Source: Mesorhizobium sp. L-8-3 (GTDB lineage Bacteria; Pseudomonadota; Alphaproteobacteria; Rhizobiales; Rhizobiaceae). From it: DNA of 64,000 bases. Positions 56,195 through 64,000 of this stretch are shown here, piece by piece. The notes under the pieces were generated by a model that worked only from the letters and a program-made list of their open reading frames with translations, did not search any database and was not told the origin of the DNA. The stretch's first letter is position 1, and every line of letters starts with the position of its first letter. The position numbers and the translations under genes were made by a program. Location: positions 7,937,501 to 8,001,500 of the forward strand of contig NZ_AP023262.1 of assembly GCF_016756615.1 (NCBI RefSeq), in the 5' to 3' direction.

Positions 56195-57252
56195 TCCTCG
56201 CTCTGGCCGGCCTCTTCGACGCCGACATCCGCGTCGCGCAGGGCGATCCGCGCGTCGAGTGGGACGAACTCCTGCCCGGCGAGACGGCTGCGATCGCACG
56301 AGCCTCGCCGGCGCGGCGGCGCGAATTCGCGGCGGGGCGGGCGCTCGCGCGCCGGGCTATCGCAGCGCTCGATATGACGGCCGCCGCAATACCCGCGGCC
56401 GACGACCGTGCGCCGGTCTGGCCGTCAGGCATCAGGGGCAGCATCAGCCATTGCGCGGACTGGTGCGTGGCCGCCGCGGCGCGCGCCGATGACGGCTATC
56501 TCGCCATCGGCGTCGACATCGAGCCGGCCGAGCCGCTCGATGCCGATCTGATCGAGGAGATCTGCACGGCGGAGGAACGCCGCTGGCTGACCGAACAGCC
56601 GGTCATGCGCCGCGATCTCCTGGCGCGCATGATCTTCTGCGCCAAGGAATGCGCCTATAAATGCCAGTACCCGTTGTCGGGCGCACTGATCGACTTCCAG
56701 GCGATGTCGATCCAGCTCGACGAGATGTCGAGCGGGCTAGTGCAATTCCAGCAAAAGTGCGCAGCGGTTTTGCGTCCGGAATTGCGTAAAAACAAAGAGT
56801 TAGAGCATGGCCGCTATTCGGAGAAAAGCGGAAATGCTCTAGAGCAATTCCAGCACGGACGCGCCAAGCGGGATACCCCCCTCTGTCCTGCCGGACATCT
56901 CCCCCTCAGGGGGGGAGATTCGCTGTCCTCGTACGGCGGAACCCGGTTCCGCGACGTCGATGATTGGCGGTGTCAGGGCGGCCAGCCAATCTCCCCCCTT
57001 GAGGGGGAGATGTCCGGCAGGACAGAGGGGGGTGCCACCGCGCCAACGTCATGCCCACCGAGCATTGCGTCCCGTGCCGTGGCTCCCGAGGAAAACGGAA
57101 ATGCCGGGGCCGCATCGGCTTTCACAGCCCGCTTCGAAATCGACGCAGCGCCGTTCAGGAAGGGCGACGAGCTCGCCGGACGCATCGCCCTGGAGGGCGG
57201 CTACATCGTCGCGGGAATGGCGCTGAAGCGCGAGGCCATGAGCCTGTCATGA
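56191..57252 (+). CDS. 4'-Phosphopantetheinyl transferase (EntD/Sfp type) with a 128-residue repeat-encoded insert
   Basis: The enzyme arms the PCP and ACP domains of the neighbouring synthases. Residues 1-181 are a normal PPTase with GSISHCADWCVAAAA, GVDIEPAEPLD near 106 and FCAKECAYKCQYP near 150. Residues about 182-309 are translated palindromic repeats (56742-57033). The PPTase C-terminus then resumes: AFTARFEIDAAPFRKGDEL and GYIVAGMALKREA. Without the insert the length is about 226 aa, the usual size. Start and stop both overlap neighbours as ATGA, so translational coupling is preserved. Whether the enlarged protein folds is unknown; the insert falls after the catalytic motifs. Confidence 0.85.
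   Translation: MILALAGLFDADIRVAQGDPRVEWDELLPGETAAIARASPARRREFAAGRALARRAIAALDMTAAAIPAADDRAPVWPSGIRGSISHCADWCVAAAARADDGYLAIGVDIEPAEPLDADLIEEICTAEERRWLTEQPVMRRDLLARMIFCAKECAYKCQYPLSGALIDFQAMSIQLDEMSSGLVQFQQKCAAVLRPELRKNKELEHGRYSEKSGNALEQFQHGRAKRDTPLCPAGHLPLRGGDSLSSYGGTRFRDVDDWRCQGGQPISPLEGEMSGRTEGGATAPTSCPPSIASRAVAPEENGNAGAASAFTARFEIDAAPFRKGDELAGRIALEGGYIVAGMALKREAMSLS
56742..57033. repeat. Two palindromic elements inserted in frame in the PPTase gene
   Basis: Element 1 (56742-56855) is bounded by direct repeats GCAATTCCAGCA. Inside are hairpins GCAAAA/TTTTGC (56751-56756 with 56768-56773) and AGAGCAT/ATGCTCT (56802-56808 with 56834-56840). Element 2 has 33-nt perfect outer arms at 56875-56907 and 57001-57033, extending to 46 nt with one mismatch (56875-56920 with 56988-57033). 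Both types are normally intergenic in rhizobia. Here all 292 bases are open in the PPTase frame. Confidence 0.88.
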
Positions 57253-58526
57253 CATCCGCGATGACAGACGACGTTGCCAACCCGGCCGCCGCTACGGACG
57301 GCCGCAACGGCACCCTGCTTCTGGTAACGGCCGTGCGCCTGCGCAACGGCCCGCGCGGCCTGCAGCTCGACGACCAGACCTGCGCCGGTATCAGCCGCTG
57401 GGCCGAGCGTTTCGAAAGGGTCGTCTATGCCGGCATCCTGCAGGAGGCCGAGCAGGAGGAATCGACCTCGATCCACTGGATGGACGTCTGCGACCTGCCT
57501 AACGCCGACCGCCTTCGTTTCCTCGCTCTGCCCATGGCCTACCGGATCGGCGCCTTCGCCAGGACCTATCGTCCGACGCGCCGGCTTCTCGCCGACGAGA
57601 TCGGCCGAGCCGATCACCTCTGCTTCACTTTGGGCTATCTCACCGGCGACTGGGCCGCCGTCGCCGCGCTCGAAGCCCGGGCCCAGGGACGGCGTTATGC
57701 CGTCTGGTTCGACCGGGTCGAGCATGAGGTGCTGCGCAACGCGCTGCCGACCATGCCGTTCAAGCGCCGGATGAAGGAGAGCCTGACGCTGCCGCTCATG
57801 CAGGCTTACCATCGGCGCCTCACGCGACGCGCCACGCTCGCCCTGCTCCAGGGCATGGATACGTTCAACGCCTATTCGGCCTACAGCAGCAATCCCGCCT
57901 GCGTCTACGACGTCCACACCAGCGCGGAAGACTTCGCACCGAGCTCCACCATCGAAGCCAAAGTGGCGCGCATCGAAAACGGGGCGCCGCTGCGCATCGC
58001 CTATGTCGGCCGCGCGGCCGAGATGAAGGGCCCGTTCGACTGGCTGGACGCGCTTGCCCGGGCGAAGCAACGCGGCGTCGCCTTCGAAGCGCGCTGGCTG
58101 GGCGACGGCCCCCTGCTGGACGAAATGAAGCGGCGCGCCGCCGGTCTCGGCATTGCCGACACCGTCGACTTTGCCGGCTTCGTTTCCGATCGCGGCCTCA
58201 TCCTTTCGGCAATGCGCGAGGCAGACCTCTTCCTGTTCTGCCACAAGACCCCGGAATCGCCCCGCTGCCTGATCGAGGCCCTGGTCTCGGGCTGTCCGAT
58301 CGTCGGTTATGCCGGCGCCTATCCGCAAGGGCTGATCGCGGCCGACGGCGGCGGCCTGCTCACGGCCATGAACGATGTCGGTGCGCTCGCAGGGTCGATC
58401 GCCGGCCTCGACGGCGACCGTCGGCGGCTGGCACAGCTGGTACGGGACGCCGCAAAGGCCGGGCAGCGCTTCGACGAGGAGAAGCTCTATCGCGAGCGCG
58501 CCGAACTGATCGCCACTTATGCGTAG
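57249..58526 (+). CDS. GT4-like glycosyltransferase
   Basis: The 425-aa protein has a GT-B fold pattern. The C-terminal donor-binding half shows IAYVGRAAEMKGPFDWLDA, ARWLGDGPLLDEM, and the EX7E-type region TPESPRCLIEALVSGCPIV. ATG 57249 overlaps the PPTase stop. An N-terminal hydrophilic stretch of about 20 residues is followed by a Rossmann strand TLLLVTAVRLRNGPRG. In the NRPS operon it may glycosylate the product, although such enzymes also serve polysaccharide synthesis. It has no signal peptide. Confidence 0.87.
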   Translation: MTSAMTDDVANPAAATDGRNGTLLLVTAVRLRNGPRGLQLDDQTCAGISRWAERFERVVYAGILQEAEQEESTSIHWMDVCDLPNADRLRFLALPMAYRIGAFARTYRPTRRLLADEIGRADHLCFTLGYLTGDWAAVAALEARAQGRRYAVWFDRVEHEVLRNALPTMPFKRRMKESLTLPLMQAYHRRLTRRATLALLQGMDTFNAYSAYSSNPACVYDVHTSAEDFAPSSTIEAKVARIENGAPLRIAYVGRAAEMKGPFDWLDALARAKQRGVAFEARWLGDGPLLDEMKRRAAGLGIADTVDFAGFVSDRGLILSAMREADLFLFCHKTPESPRCLIEALVSGCPIVGYAGAYPQGLIAADGGGLLTAMNDVGALAGSIAGLDGDRRRLAQLVRDAAKAGQRFDEEKLYRERAELIATYA

Positions 58527-59613
58527 CCGGCGGTTCAGGCGCCATGCGGCCCTCATCCTCCTGCCTGTTGCCTTCCTGTTCGCCATGACCGGCGACGCCA
58601 TCGTGCCCTCCTATGCGCCGCCGCCCCAGGTCGCCGCCGATGCAAGCAGCTTCTTCGTCTCCGGCCACAGTCTCACCGACCGGCCGCTGCCCGACATGCT
58701 GGAGGATATGGCCCGCCAGGGCGGCAGGACGCTGTTTTGGCAACGCCAGCATATCGGCGGTTCGTCCATCCGGCAGCGATCCGAGGGAAGCGAGCCTGGC
58801 AGGCCCGGCTCCGGCTATGCCGCCGGCACCGACCGGGACGGAAATCCGATCGACGTCCTGGCGGCGTTCGGCGCCGGCTACGACGTTCTGATCATCACCG
58901 AATGGCACCGGGTGCTCGACGCGATGCTGCGTGAAGGGACGGCCGGGCAGCTGCGCGATTTCCAGGACAGGTTCATTGCGGCCAATCCGGACGGAGCGAG
59001 CTTCTTCTTCGCGCCCTGGACCGACCTGTCCGACCCGGCGGATCCCTCCGACTGGATCGCCTACGAACGTGCCGCATCTCCCATCTGGCAGTGCCTGGTC
59101 GAGACTGTGAACAGGAGCCTCGCGCGTGGCTCGCGCGCCGACCGCATCGGCTTCATCCCGGCATCGCTGGCGCTCGCCGAACTCGTGGAGCGGCTGACCT
59201 CGGACGGCCTTCCGGGCTTCTCGGGCATGTCCACGCCAGACATCGTCGCCGCTCTCTTCTCCGACCGCGTGCATCTCACCGAGCTCGGCACCTATTTCAC
59301 GGCCGTCGTCACCTACGCCTCGGTGTTCGGCGAGGAAGCCGCGACGGCCGCGCCGCCCACCACGCTCGATCCCGTGCGGGCCGAAGCACTGCGCGACTTC
59401 GCGATCGGTTTCGTGGCGCGCTGGCAAGCGCAAGCGCCGGCGGGCGACTGTGACGGCGTCCCTGTCGGCTTCATCCTCGCCTATACCGGCTACATGGAGC
59501 GCACCTATTCCAGACCCGAGATGGGCTATGTCCCGGCGCAGGTAAAGCGGCTGCGCGACACGGCGCGCTTCCTCTGGCGCTTGAGATCGGGCGGCGTTCG
59601 TTCGGAGGGCTGA
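58519..59613 (+). CDS. Secreted SGNH/GDSL-like hydrolase
   Basis: The 364-aa product has an N-terminal signal (AALILLPVAFLFAMTGDA). Block I is FVSGHSLTDRPLPDM, in which the serine of GHSL aligns with the GDSL nucleophile, and block V is FSDRVHLTELGTYF, giving the Asp-x-x-His pair. These features suggest a periplasmic esterase or O-acyl-modifying enzyme, though the middle blocks are divergent and the substrate is unknown. It overlaps the glycosyltransferase gene by 8 nt and ends the NRPS operon. Downstream is the repeat array. Confidence 0.7.
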   Translation: MRSRRFRRHAALILLPVAFLFAMTGDAIVPSYAPPPQVAADASSFFVSGHSLTDRPLPDMLEDMARQGGRTLFWQRQHIGGSSIRQRSEGSEPGRPGSGYAAGTDRDGNPIDVLAAFGAGYDVLIITEWHRVLDAMLREGTAGQLRDFQDRFIAANPDGASFFFAPWTDLSDPADPSDWIAYERAASPIWQCLVETVNRSLARGSRADRIGFIPASLALAELVERLTSDGLPGFSGMSTPDIVAALFSDRVHLTELGTYFTAVVTYASVFGEEAATAAPPTTLDPVRAEALRDFAIGFVARWQAQAPAGDCDGVPVGFILAYTGYMERTYSRPEMGYVPAQVKRLRDTARFLWRLRSGGVRSEG

Positions 59614-61370
59614 GTTTGCAGGGCCAGCGGCGCCACCTCCTCTTCGTCATCCACGGGCGAGCGCACGCAGCGAAGCGCAGGGCGCGATGACCCGTGGATC
59701 CATGCCGTGACCGATCCGAAGGCCGCAGGCGGTCGAGAAAAGGGGATGGCCGGTGGGTCCACCCAGGCCCTTGGGCATTCTGCACCGGAGCAGTCGTCCG
59801 CGATGTCACGGCATGGATTCTCGGGTCACCTGCGGCTCGCTGCGCTCGCCTGCGGGCCCGAGAATGACGAAGGTGGAGTGGCACCCTTCCGAGACATTCG
59901 CCCCGCCTCGACGCCGACGATTTGCCGGAAGCGCAATCCCCTCTTTCGTCATCCTCGGGCCTAAGCACGCCGCGGAGCGGCGTGCGAAGTGACCCGAGAA
60001 TCCATGCCGTGACCGATCCGAAGGCCGCAGGCGGTCGAGAAAAAGGCGATGGCTCGTGGGTCCACCCAGGCCTTTGGGCATTTTGCACCGGAGCAGTCGT
60101 CCGCGACGGCACGGCACGGATTCTCGGGTCACCTGCGGCTCGCTGCGCTCGCCTGCGGGCCCGAGAATGACGAAGGCGGGAGGTTGCTGCACGGCGACAT
60201 GCGTATCTCCCGACGCCGACGATTTGCCGGAAGCGCGATCCCCTCTTTCGTCATTCTCGGGCCGAAGCACGCCGCGAAGCGGCGTGCGAAGTGACCCGAG
60301 AATCCATGCCGTGACCGATCCGAAGGCCGCAGGCGGTCGAGAAAAGGGATGGCTCGTGGGTCCACCCAGGCCCTTGGGCATTCTGCACCGGAGCAGTCGT
60401 CCGCGATGTCACGGCATGGATTCTCGGGTCACCTGCGGCTCGCTGCGCTCGCCTGCGGGCCCGAGAATGACGAAGGTGGAGTGGCACCCTTCCGAGACAT
60501 TCGTCCCGCCTCGACGCCGACGATTTGCCGGAAGCGCAATCCCCTCTTTCGTCATTCTCGGGCCGAAGCACGCCGCGAAGCGGCGTGCGAAGTGACCCGA
60601 GAATCCATGCCGTGACGTGGACGCAAACTGCCGACGGTCGAAAAAGGAACGCTACCAGCCCGTCCCTCGGAACAGTTCATACCATTCCGGATTGAGGCTC
60701 TCGATCAGTTCGATCTTCCACTGGCGCGGCCAGTGTTTCAGGGTTTTCTCGCGCTGGATCGCGTCGCGGATGTCGAAGTGTTCCTCGTACCAGACAAGAC
60801 GCTGTACGCCGTAGCGGCTGGTGAAGCGCGATCCCGTGCCCTCCTTGTGCTCGGGGATGCGCCGGCCGAGATCGTTCGTGACGCCGATATAGATGGTGCC
60901 GCGTTTCTGGCTCGCCGTCATGTAGACATAACCGGTCATGCGGGGAGGCTATCCAAAACGGCCTCGATTGCAAGCCATGGTTGAGGTGGTCGCATTCCGC
61001 ACCGTGACAGCCGTCCGCAACGTCACGGCATGGATTCTCGGGTCACCTGCGGCTCGCTCCGCTCGCCTGCGGGCCCGAGAATGACGAAGGTGGGGCGGCG
61101 CCGCTTCCAGGCAGGTGGACCGTGACGGTAACATATCCACTTCGTCATCCACGGACGTGCGCACGCAGCGAAGCGAAGGGCGCACCGATCCGTGGATCCA
61201 TGCCGTGACCGATCCGAAAGCCGAGACGGTCGAGGAAGAGGATGGCTCGCCGATGCACGCGCCCAAGCCCGCACTGCACCGAAGCAGTCGTCCGCGATGC
61301 CACGGCATGGATCCACGGGTCATCGAGCTCTTCGCTTCGTTCCGTGCGCTCGCCCGTGGATGACGAAGGG
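59614..61370. repeat. Array of about 302-bp palindromic repeat units
   Basis: The phrase CATGCCGTGACCGATCCGAA begins at 59701, 60003 and 60305, with a diverged fourth CATGCCGTG at 60606, giving three tandem units of about 302 bp. Each unit contains inverted elements (TCGTCATTCTCGGG and CCCGAGAATGACGA) and GTCACGGCATGGATTCTCGG. Units 1 and 3 are nearly identical, while unit 2 differs in its middle. The fourth unit is interrupted by the GIY-YIG gene and resumes near 60991. A related but diverged unit covers about 61130-61365 with CCGTGGATCC-type palindromes. Confidence 0.85.
60652..60939 (-). CDS. Small GIY-YIG nuclease-family protein inside a repeat unit
   Basis: The 95-aa protein is a single GIY-YIG domain. 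It has GYVYMTASQKRGTIYIGVT (GVY/YIG motifs), the arginine in TNDLGRRIPEHKEG, the second-half motif RYGVQRLVWYEEH, the glutamate in AIQREKTLKHW and a C-terminal LNPEWYELF. It belongs to the YhbQ/UPF0213-like small proteins. It lies where the fourth 302-bp unit should continue, so it appears to be part of, or an insertion into, the repeat family. Activity and target are unknown. Confidence 0.88.
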   Translation of the reverse strand: MTGYVYMTASQKRGTIYIGVTNDLGRRIPEHKEGTGSRFTSRYGVQRLVWYEEHFDIRDAIQREKTLKHWPRQWKIELIESLNPEWYELFRGTGW

Positions 61371-61384
61371 GAGATGTTGCCGCC

Positions 61385-62581
61385 CTATTCCCCCCGCTTC
61401 CGATCCGTCCGCACCCATGTCCCACTCCGGGAGCCAAACGCCAGCTTCGGATAAAGCGCCAGCTTGCGCAGCACATAGGGAACGACCCGCAGCAGCGCGC
61501 GTGGCGGTAGCGCATCGCGGCCGAAGGCGCCCCATGCAACCAGGGCGGCGATGACGAAGAGCGCGAGGCCAAAGGCCGACACGATGAATGCGAGGTGGCC
61601 GAGCGACAGGGCAAAAGTCAGGATCGCCGTTACCGCGAAGGCCGCCGTCATCAGCATCAGGAGCAGCGTGAGCGGCGGCACCAGCACGTCGAGGGCCACG
61701 GCGATCACATCGGCCCTGCCGGATCGCAAGGCCCCGGGCAACTGGCCGATACCCGAGGCGATCATGCCGATATGGCCTTCCTCCCAGCGCCGCCGCTGCG
61801 AGGACGCACCTTCCTGGGTGTAAGGGAAATGGCTGCTGATGCGGGCATCCTCGCAGAACAGGGCCGGCGTGCCGCGGCGCGCGAGGTCGAGGCCGAGCTT
61901 CATGTCTTCGACGAGGCTCGCATGGGCGAGGTCGGCGTCGCGGATGATCGCCCAGGGAAAGGCCATGCCCGTGCCGGTGAGATGGCAGGGAAGGCCGAGC
62001 CGGTGGAGCCCGGCCGGACGCACATGGTTCTTGATCAGGAAGGCCAGTTCGGCAACCTGCAGATTGAGGCCCCCGCCTTGAGGAACCGACATCAGGTTCA
62101 GGCCCTGGACGGGCCGGCCGGTCGCCGAGGCGCGTGCTGCGAGCCGATCGACCGAGCCCGGATCGAGCCGGCAGTCGGCATCGACGATGACCACGACCTG
62201 CGGCGGCGCCTTGCCGAAATGCCTTATCCCGAAATCCAGCGCATATCCCTTGCCGCGCGCCGATGCGTCCCGGCGCTCGACGACTTCGGCGTCCGCCTCG
62301 CGCGCTCTGGCGGCCGTGGCGTCGGCACAGTTGTCGGCGACGACGAGCAGACGGTCTCCCGGCCGGAGCTGACGGCGCAAGGCGATCACGGTCTCCGCTA
62401 TGCCGTCCTCTTCGTCATGGGCCGGGACGAGGATCGCGGCCGACGGCCTGGCGTCCGGAACCATTGCTGCCGGCACGCCTCGCCGGGTCGCGGCGGCGAA
62501 AACCTCCACGGCGAAGACCACAACCGGAACCAGCAGCGCCAGATTGGCGATCACCAGGACAAGAAGCACAAGACCGACCAT
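61385..62581 (-). CDS. Membrane GT2-family glycosyltransferase
   Basis: The 398-aa protein has an N-terminal membrane helix (VGLVLLVLVIANLALLVPV). A GT-A domain follows with AAILVPAHDEEDGIAE, the metal-binding VDADCRLD near 140, TGTGMAFPW, VEDMKLGLDLA and SQRRRWEEGH. Two or three C-terminal helices (VLVPPLTLLLMLM) come next. This is the layout of processive or polyprenyl-linked GT2 enzymes used for exopolysaccharide synthesis. It is divergent from the WecB-like gene by 180 bp, suggesting a shared surface-polysaccharide function. Confidence 0.9.
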   Translation of the reverse strand: MVGLVLLVLVIANLALLVPVVVFAVEVFAAATRRGVPAAMVPDARPSAAILVPAHDEEDGIAETVIALRRQLRPGDRLLVVADNCADATAARAREADAEVVERRDASARGKGYALDFGIRHFGKAPPQVVVIVDADCRLDPGSVDRLAARASATGRPVQGLNLMSVPQGGGLNLQVAELAFLIKNHVRPAGLHRLGLPCHLTGTGMAFPWAIIRDADLAHASLVEDMKLGLDLARRGTPALFCEDARISSHFPYTQEGASSQRRRWEEGHIGMIASGIGQLPGALRSGRADVIAVALDVLVPPLTLLLMLMTAAFAVTAILTFALSLGHLAFIVSAFGLALFVIAALVAWGAFGRDALPPRALLRVVPYVLRKLALYPKLAFGSRSGTWVRTDRKRGE

Positions 62582-62761
62582 TTTTCCCTAACGCACGCAG
62601 GACCGCGTCCAGTCTAACCCATCCAATTTAACGATGTTTTGCGATTCGCAGCGTTTGCAGGCGGGCACCCTTGACGTGCCGATCTCCAATGATGTTAGAC
62701 AACCAGAGATAAAGGGCGCCCATGGCGCACGCTGGCGGGGTCGTCGCCGCGGGGGTTCATT

Positions 62762-63631
62762 TTGGTACTCAAGGAAAGCAGCGGCGCCGCCCAAGCGCCA
62801 GTCCCGGCGATTCAGCGGACGCATTTTCTCGGCGTGCCCTTCGACAGGATCACCTTCAACGATGTCGTCGCGCTCATCGATGTCATGCGGGAGTTCGAGG
62901 GCTTCCGATATGTCGTCACGCCCAATGTCGACCACGTGGTCCGCTTCACGGGAAGCCGGGAACTCAGGGCCTGTTACGAGAATGCCTGGCTGACGGTCTG
63001 CGACAGCAAGCCCCTGGTCCTGCTCGCACGCCTGATGCCGCTCACGCTGCCCCGCGTCACCGGATCCGACCTGACGGCAAGCCTGTTCGGCAACGTGATC
63101 CGCGACGGCGACCGCATCACCATCATCGCGCCGAACGAGGCGGTGGTGGAAAAGATGCGGGCGAAATATCCCCGCCTCCATATCCGGGCCCATGTCCCGC
63201 CCTTCGGCGTGGGCGACAATCCGGCCGAGCTCGCGCGCTGCGTCGCGTTCGCCGTCGCCGAGAAGGCCGACTTCGTCTTCATCGCGATCGGCGCTCCGCA
63301 ATCCGAGAAGATCGCCTACGCCATGTCGAAGGACAAACGCGCGTCGGGCATATGCCTTTGCGTCGGCGCCTCGCTCGAATTCATCACGGGCATGAAACGA
63401 CGCGCCCCACGCTGGATGAGCAAGGTCGGGATCGAGTGGATGCATCGCCTCGCCTCGGATCCCAGGCGCCTGTGGCGCCGTTATGCGTTCGCCATCATGC
63501 CGTTGATGAGGCTGACCGTCGCCGAGTTTCGGCAGCGTCGGAAGGTGCGGACGGCTTCGGGGGTTTATGGGGCTGGTTCGCGGGGAAGTCAGTCGTTCCG
63601 CGACAAGTCCGACGCGAAGACGAAAGGGTGA
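62762..63631 (+). CDS. WecB/TagA/CpsF-family glycosyltransferase
   Basis: The 289-aa protein shows family hallmarks FLGVPFDRITFNDVVALI, the conserved TPNVDHVVRF, LTVCDSKPLVLLAR, GVGDNPAEL and FIAIGAPQSEKIAYAM. Members transfer N-acetylmannosamine or related sugars to lipid-linked intermediates. The start is TTG 62762 with a GGGGG tract 6 nt before it; no ATG is available in frame upstream. The C-terminal 30 residues are basic and low-complexity, as expected for peripheral membrane association. Confidence 0.9.
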   Translation: MVLKESSGAAQAPVPAIQRTHFLGVPFDRITFNDVVALIDVMREFEGFRYVVTPNVDHVVRFTGSRELRACYENAWLTVCDSKPLVLLARLMPLTLPRVTGSDLTASLFGNVIRDGDRITIIAPNEAVVEKMRAKYPRLHIRAHVPPFGVGDNPAELARCVAFAVAEKADFVFIAIGAPQSEKIAYAMSKDKRASGICLCVGASLEFITGMKRRAPRWMSKVGIEWMHRLASDPRRLWRRYAFAIMPLMRLTVAEFRQRRKVRTASGVYGAGSRGSQSFRDKSDAKTKG

Positions 63632-64000
63632 AAATCGGACGCTCGGTGGGCTGAATGGAGGACCGCTCTCCGACCTGCCGCGGACCTTCTTTCAGGAAAT
63701 CTAGATGATGCCGTGACCCTAAGGTGACGTTCTCAGAACTTTCCGACGGGGGACTGCTTTGCCCGCATTTACGTCATCCCTGGGGCATGGTCGGCTTACC
63801 TGTAAGCAGACATTCAGTTAGACGGGTGGTAGCCCATCTTTACCAACACCAAGTCCGTAAGCGACCAATCCGCTTCCAGCAAACCAATGCCTAGATGGCG
63901 TGCTGGGCCGAGATTTCTATGGCGCGCGTCTCCAATCAACCCAATTCTGAATACGTGACAGTCTTCTACATCCGAAGCACGCATTATCGTTCGGTGCCGG
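63632..64000. other. Right-edge region, A+T-richer, possible partial minus-strand gene
   Basis: Composition drops in GC relative to the rest of the window. A minus-strand frame is open from the window edge down to a stop at 63814-63816 and would encode FRIGLIGDARHRNLGP and LEADWSLTDLVLVKMGYHP, possibly a C-terminal end of a gene beyond the window. I cannot name it. Between the WecB-like gene and 63813 no feature was seen. Confidence 0.25.

Noticed and set aside
59701..60605. Possible CRISPR array
   Set aside because: Units are about 302 bp without short direct repeats and unique spacers, and no cas genes are present.

Overview
The window is GC-rich (roughly 65%) bacterial DNA. Dense co-directional genes with ATGA overlaps, DUF930, OxyR/KatG and several families of short palindromic intergenic repeats point to an alphaproteobacterium of the Hyphomicrobiales (Rhizobiales), probably Phyllobacteriaceae/Mesorhizobium-like. 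The organism call is inference from gene families and repeats. No rRNA, tRNA or CRISPR array was seen.

Region 1 (1-17.2 kb) is the core of a type VI secretion system (T6SS). vgrG (cut by the left edge), hcp, tssH/clpV and a STAS protein are on the minus strand. Divergent from them run a pseudophosphatase-HATPase fusion, PAAR, a zinc-ribbon methyltransferase, FHA, tssJ, tssK, tssL, a short TssM-like gene broken by one extra C in its Walker A, and full-length tssM. Region 2 (17.2-26.4 kb) is non-T6SS cargo: a DUF930/TonB-like protein, a DUF900 hydrolase lipoprotein, an MscS channel and the divergent katG/oxyR pair. Region 3 (26.4-31.8 kb) resumes the T6SS with tssF, tssG, a second methyltransferase and a Ser/Thr kinase. 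tssA, tssB, tssC and tssE are not in the window and presumably lie to the left.

Region 4 (32-41.5 kb) is a dense partner-switching block: STAS protein, HATPase, sensor PP2C phosphatase, STAS-methyltransferase fusion, degenerate HATPase, a second PP2C phosphatase and a membrane metallophosphoesterase. With the STAS and pseudophosphatase-HATPase of region 1 and the kinase of region 3 it suggests layered phospho-signalling, perhaps with methylation, tied to the T6SS. A 0.53-kb segment is duplicated inside this block and has left two gene remnants.

Region 5 (41.6-44.8 kb) holds a MliC-type lysozyme inhibitor, an AI-2E family permease and a TolC-like protein. Region 6 (44.8-59.6 kb) is a hybrid PKS/NRPS locus. 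A KS-AT-KR-DH-ACP-TE polyketide synthase is divergent from an operon of an NRPS (formyltransferase, condensation remnant, adenylation domain split by a luciferase-like monooxygenase, carrier protein), a phosphopantetheinyl transferase carrying an in-frame insertion of two palindromic repeats, a glycosyltransferase and an SGNH hydrolase. Region 7 (59.6-61.4 kb) is an array of about 302-bp repeat units with a GIY-YIG nuclease gene inside one unit. Region 8 (61.4-63.6 kb) has a GT2 and a WecB/TagA/CpsF glycosyltransferase, probably surface polysaccharide genes.

The best candidates for undescribed biology are the T6SS-associated partner-switching/methyltransferase block, the palindromic elements translated inside the PPTase, and the GIY-YIG gene embedded in a repeat array.
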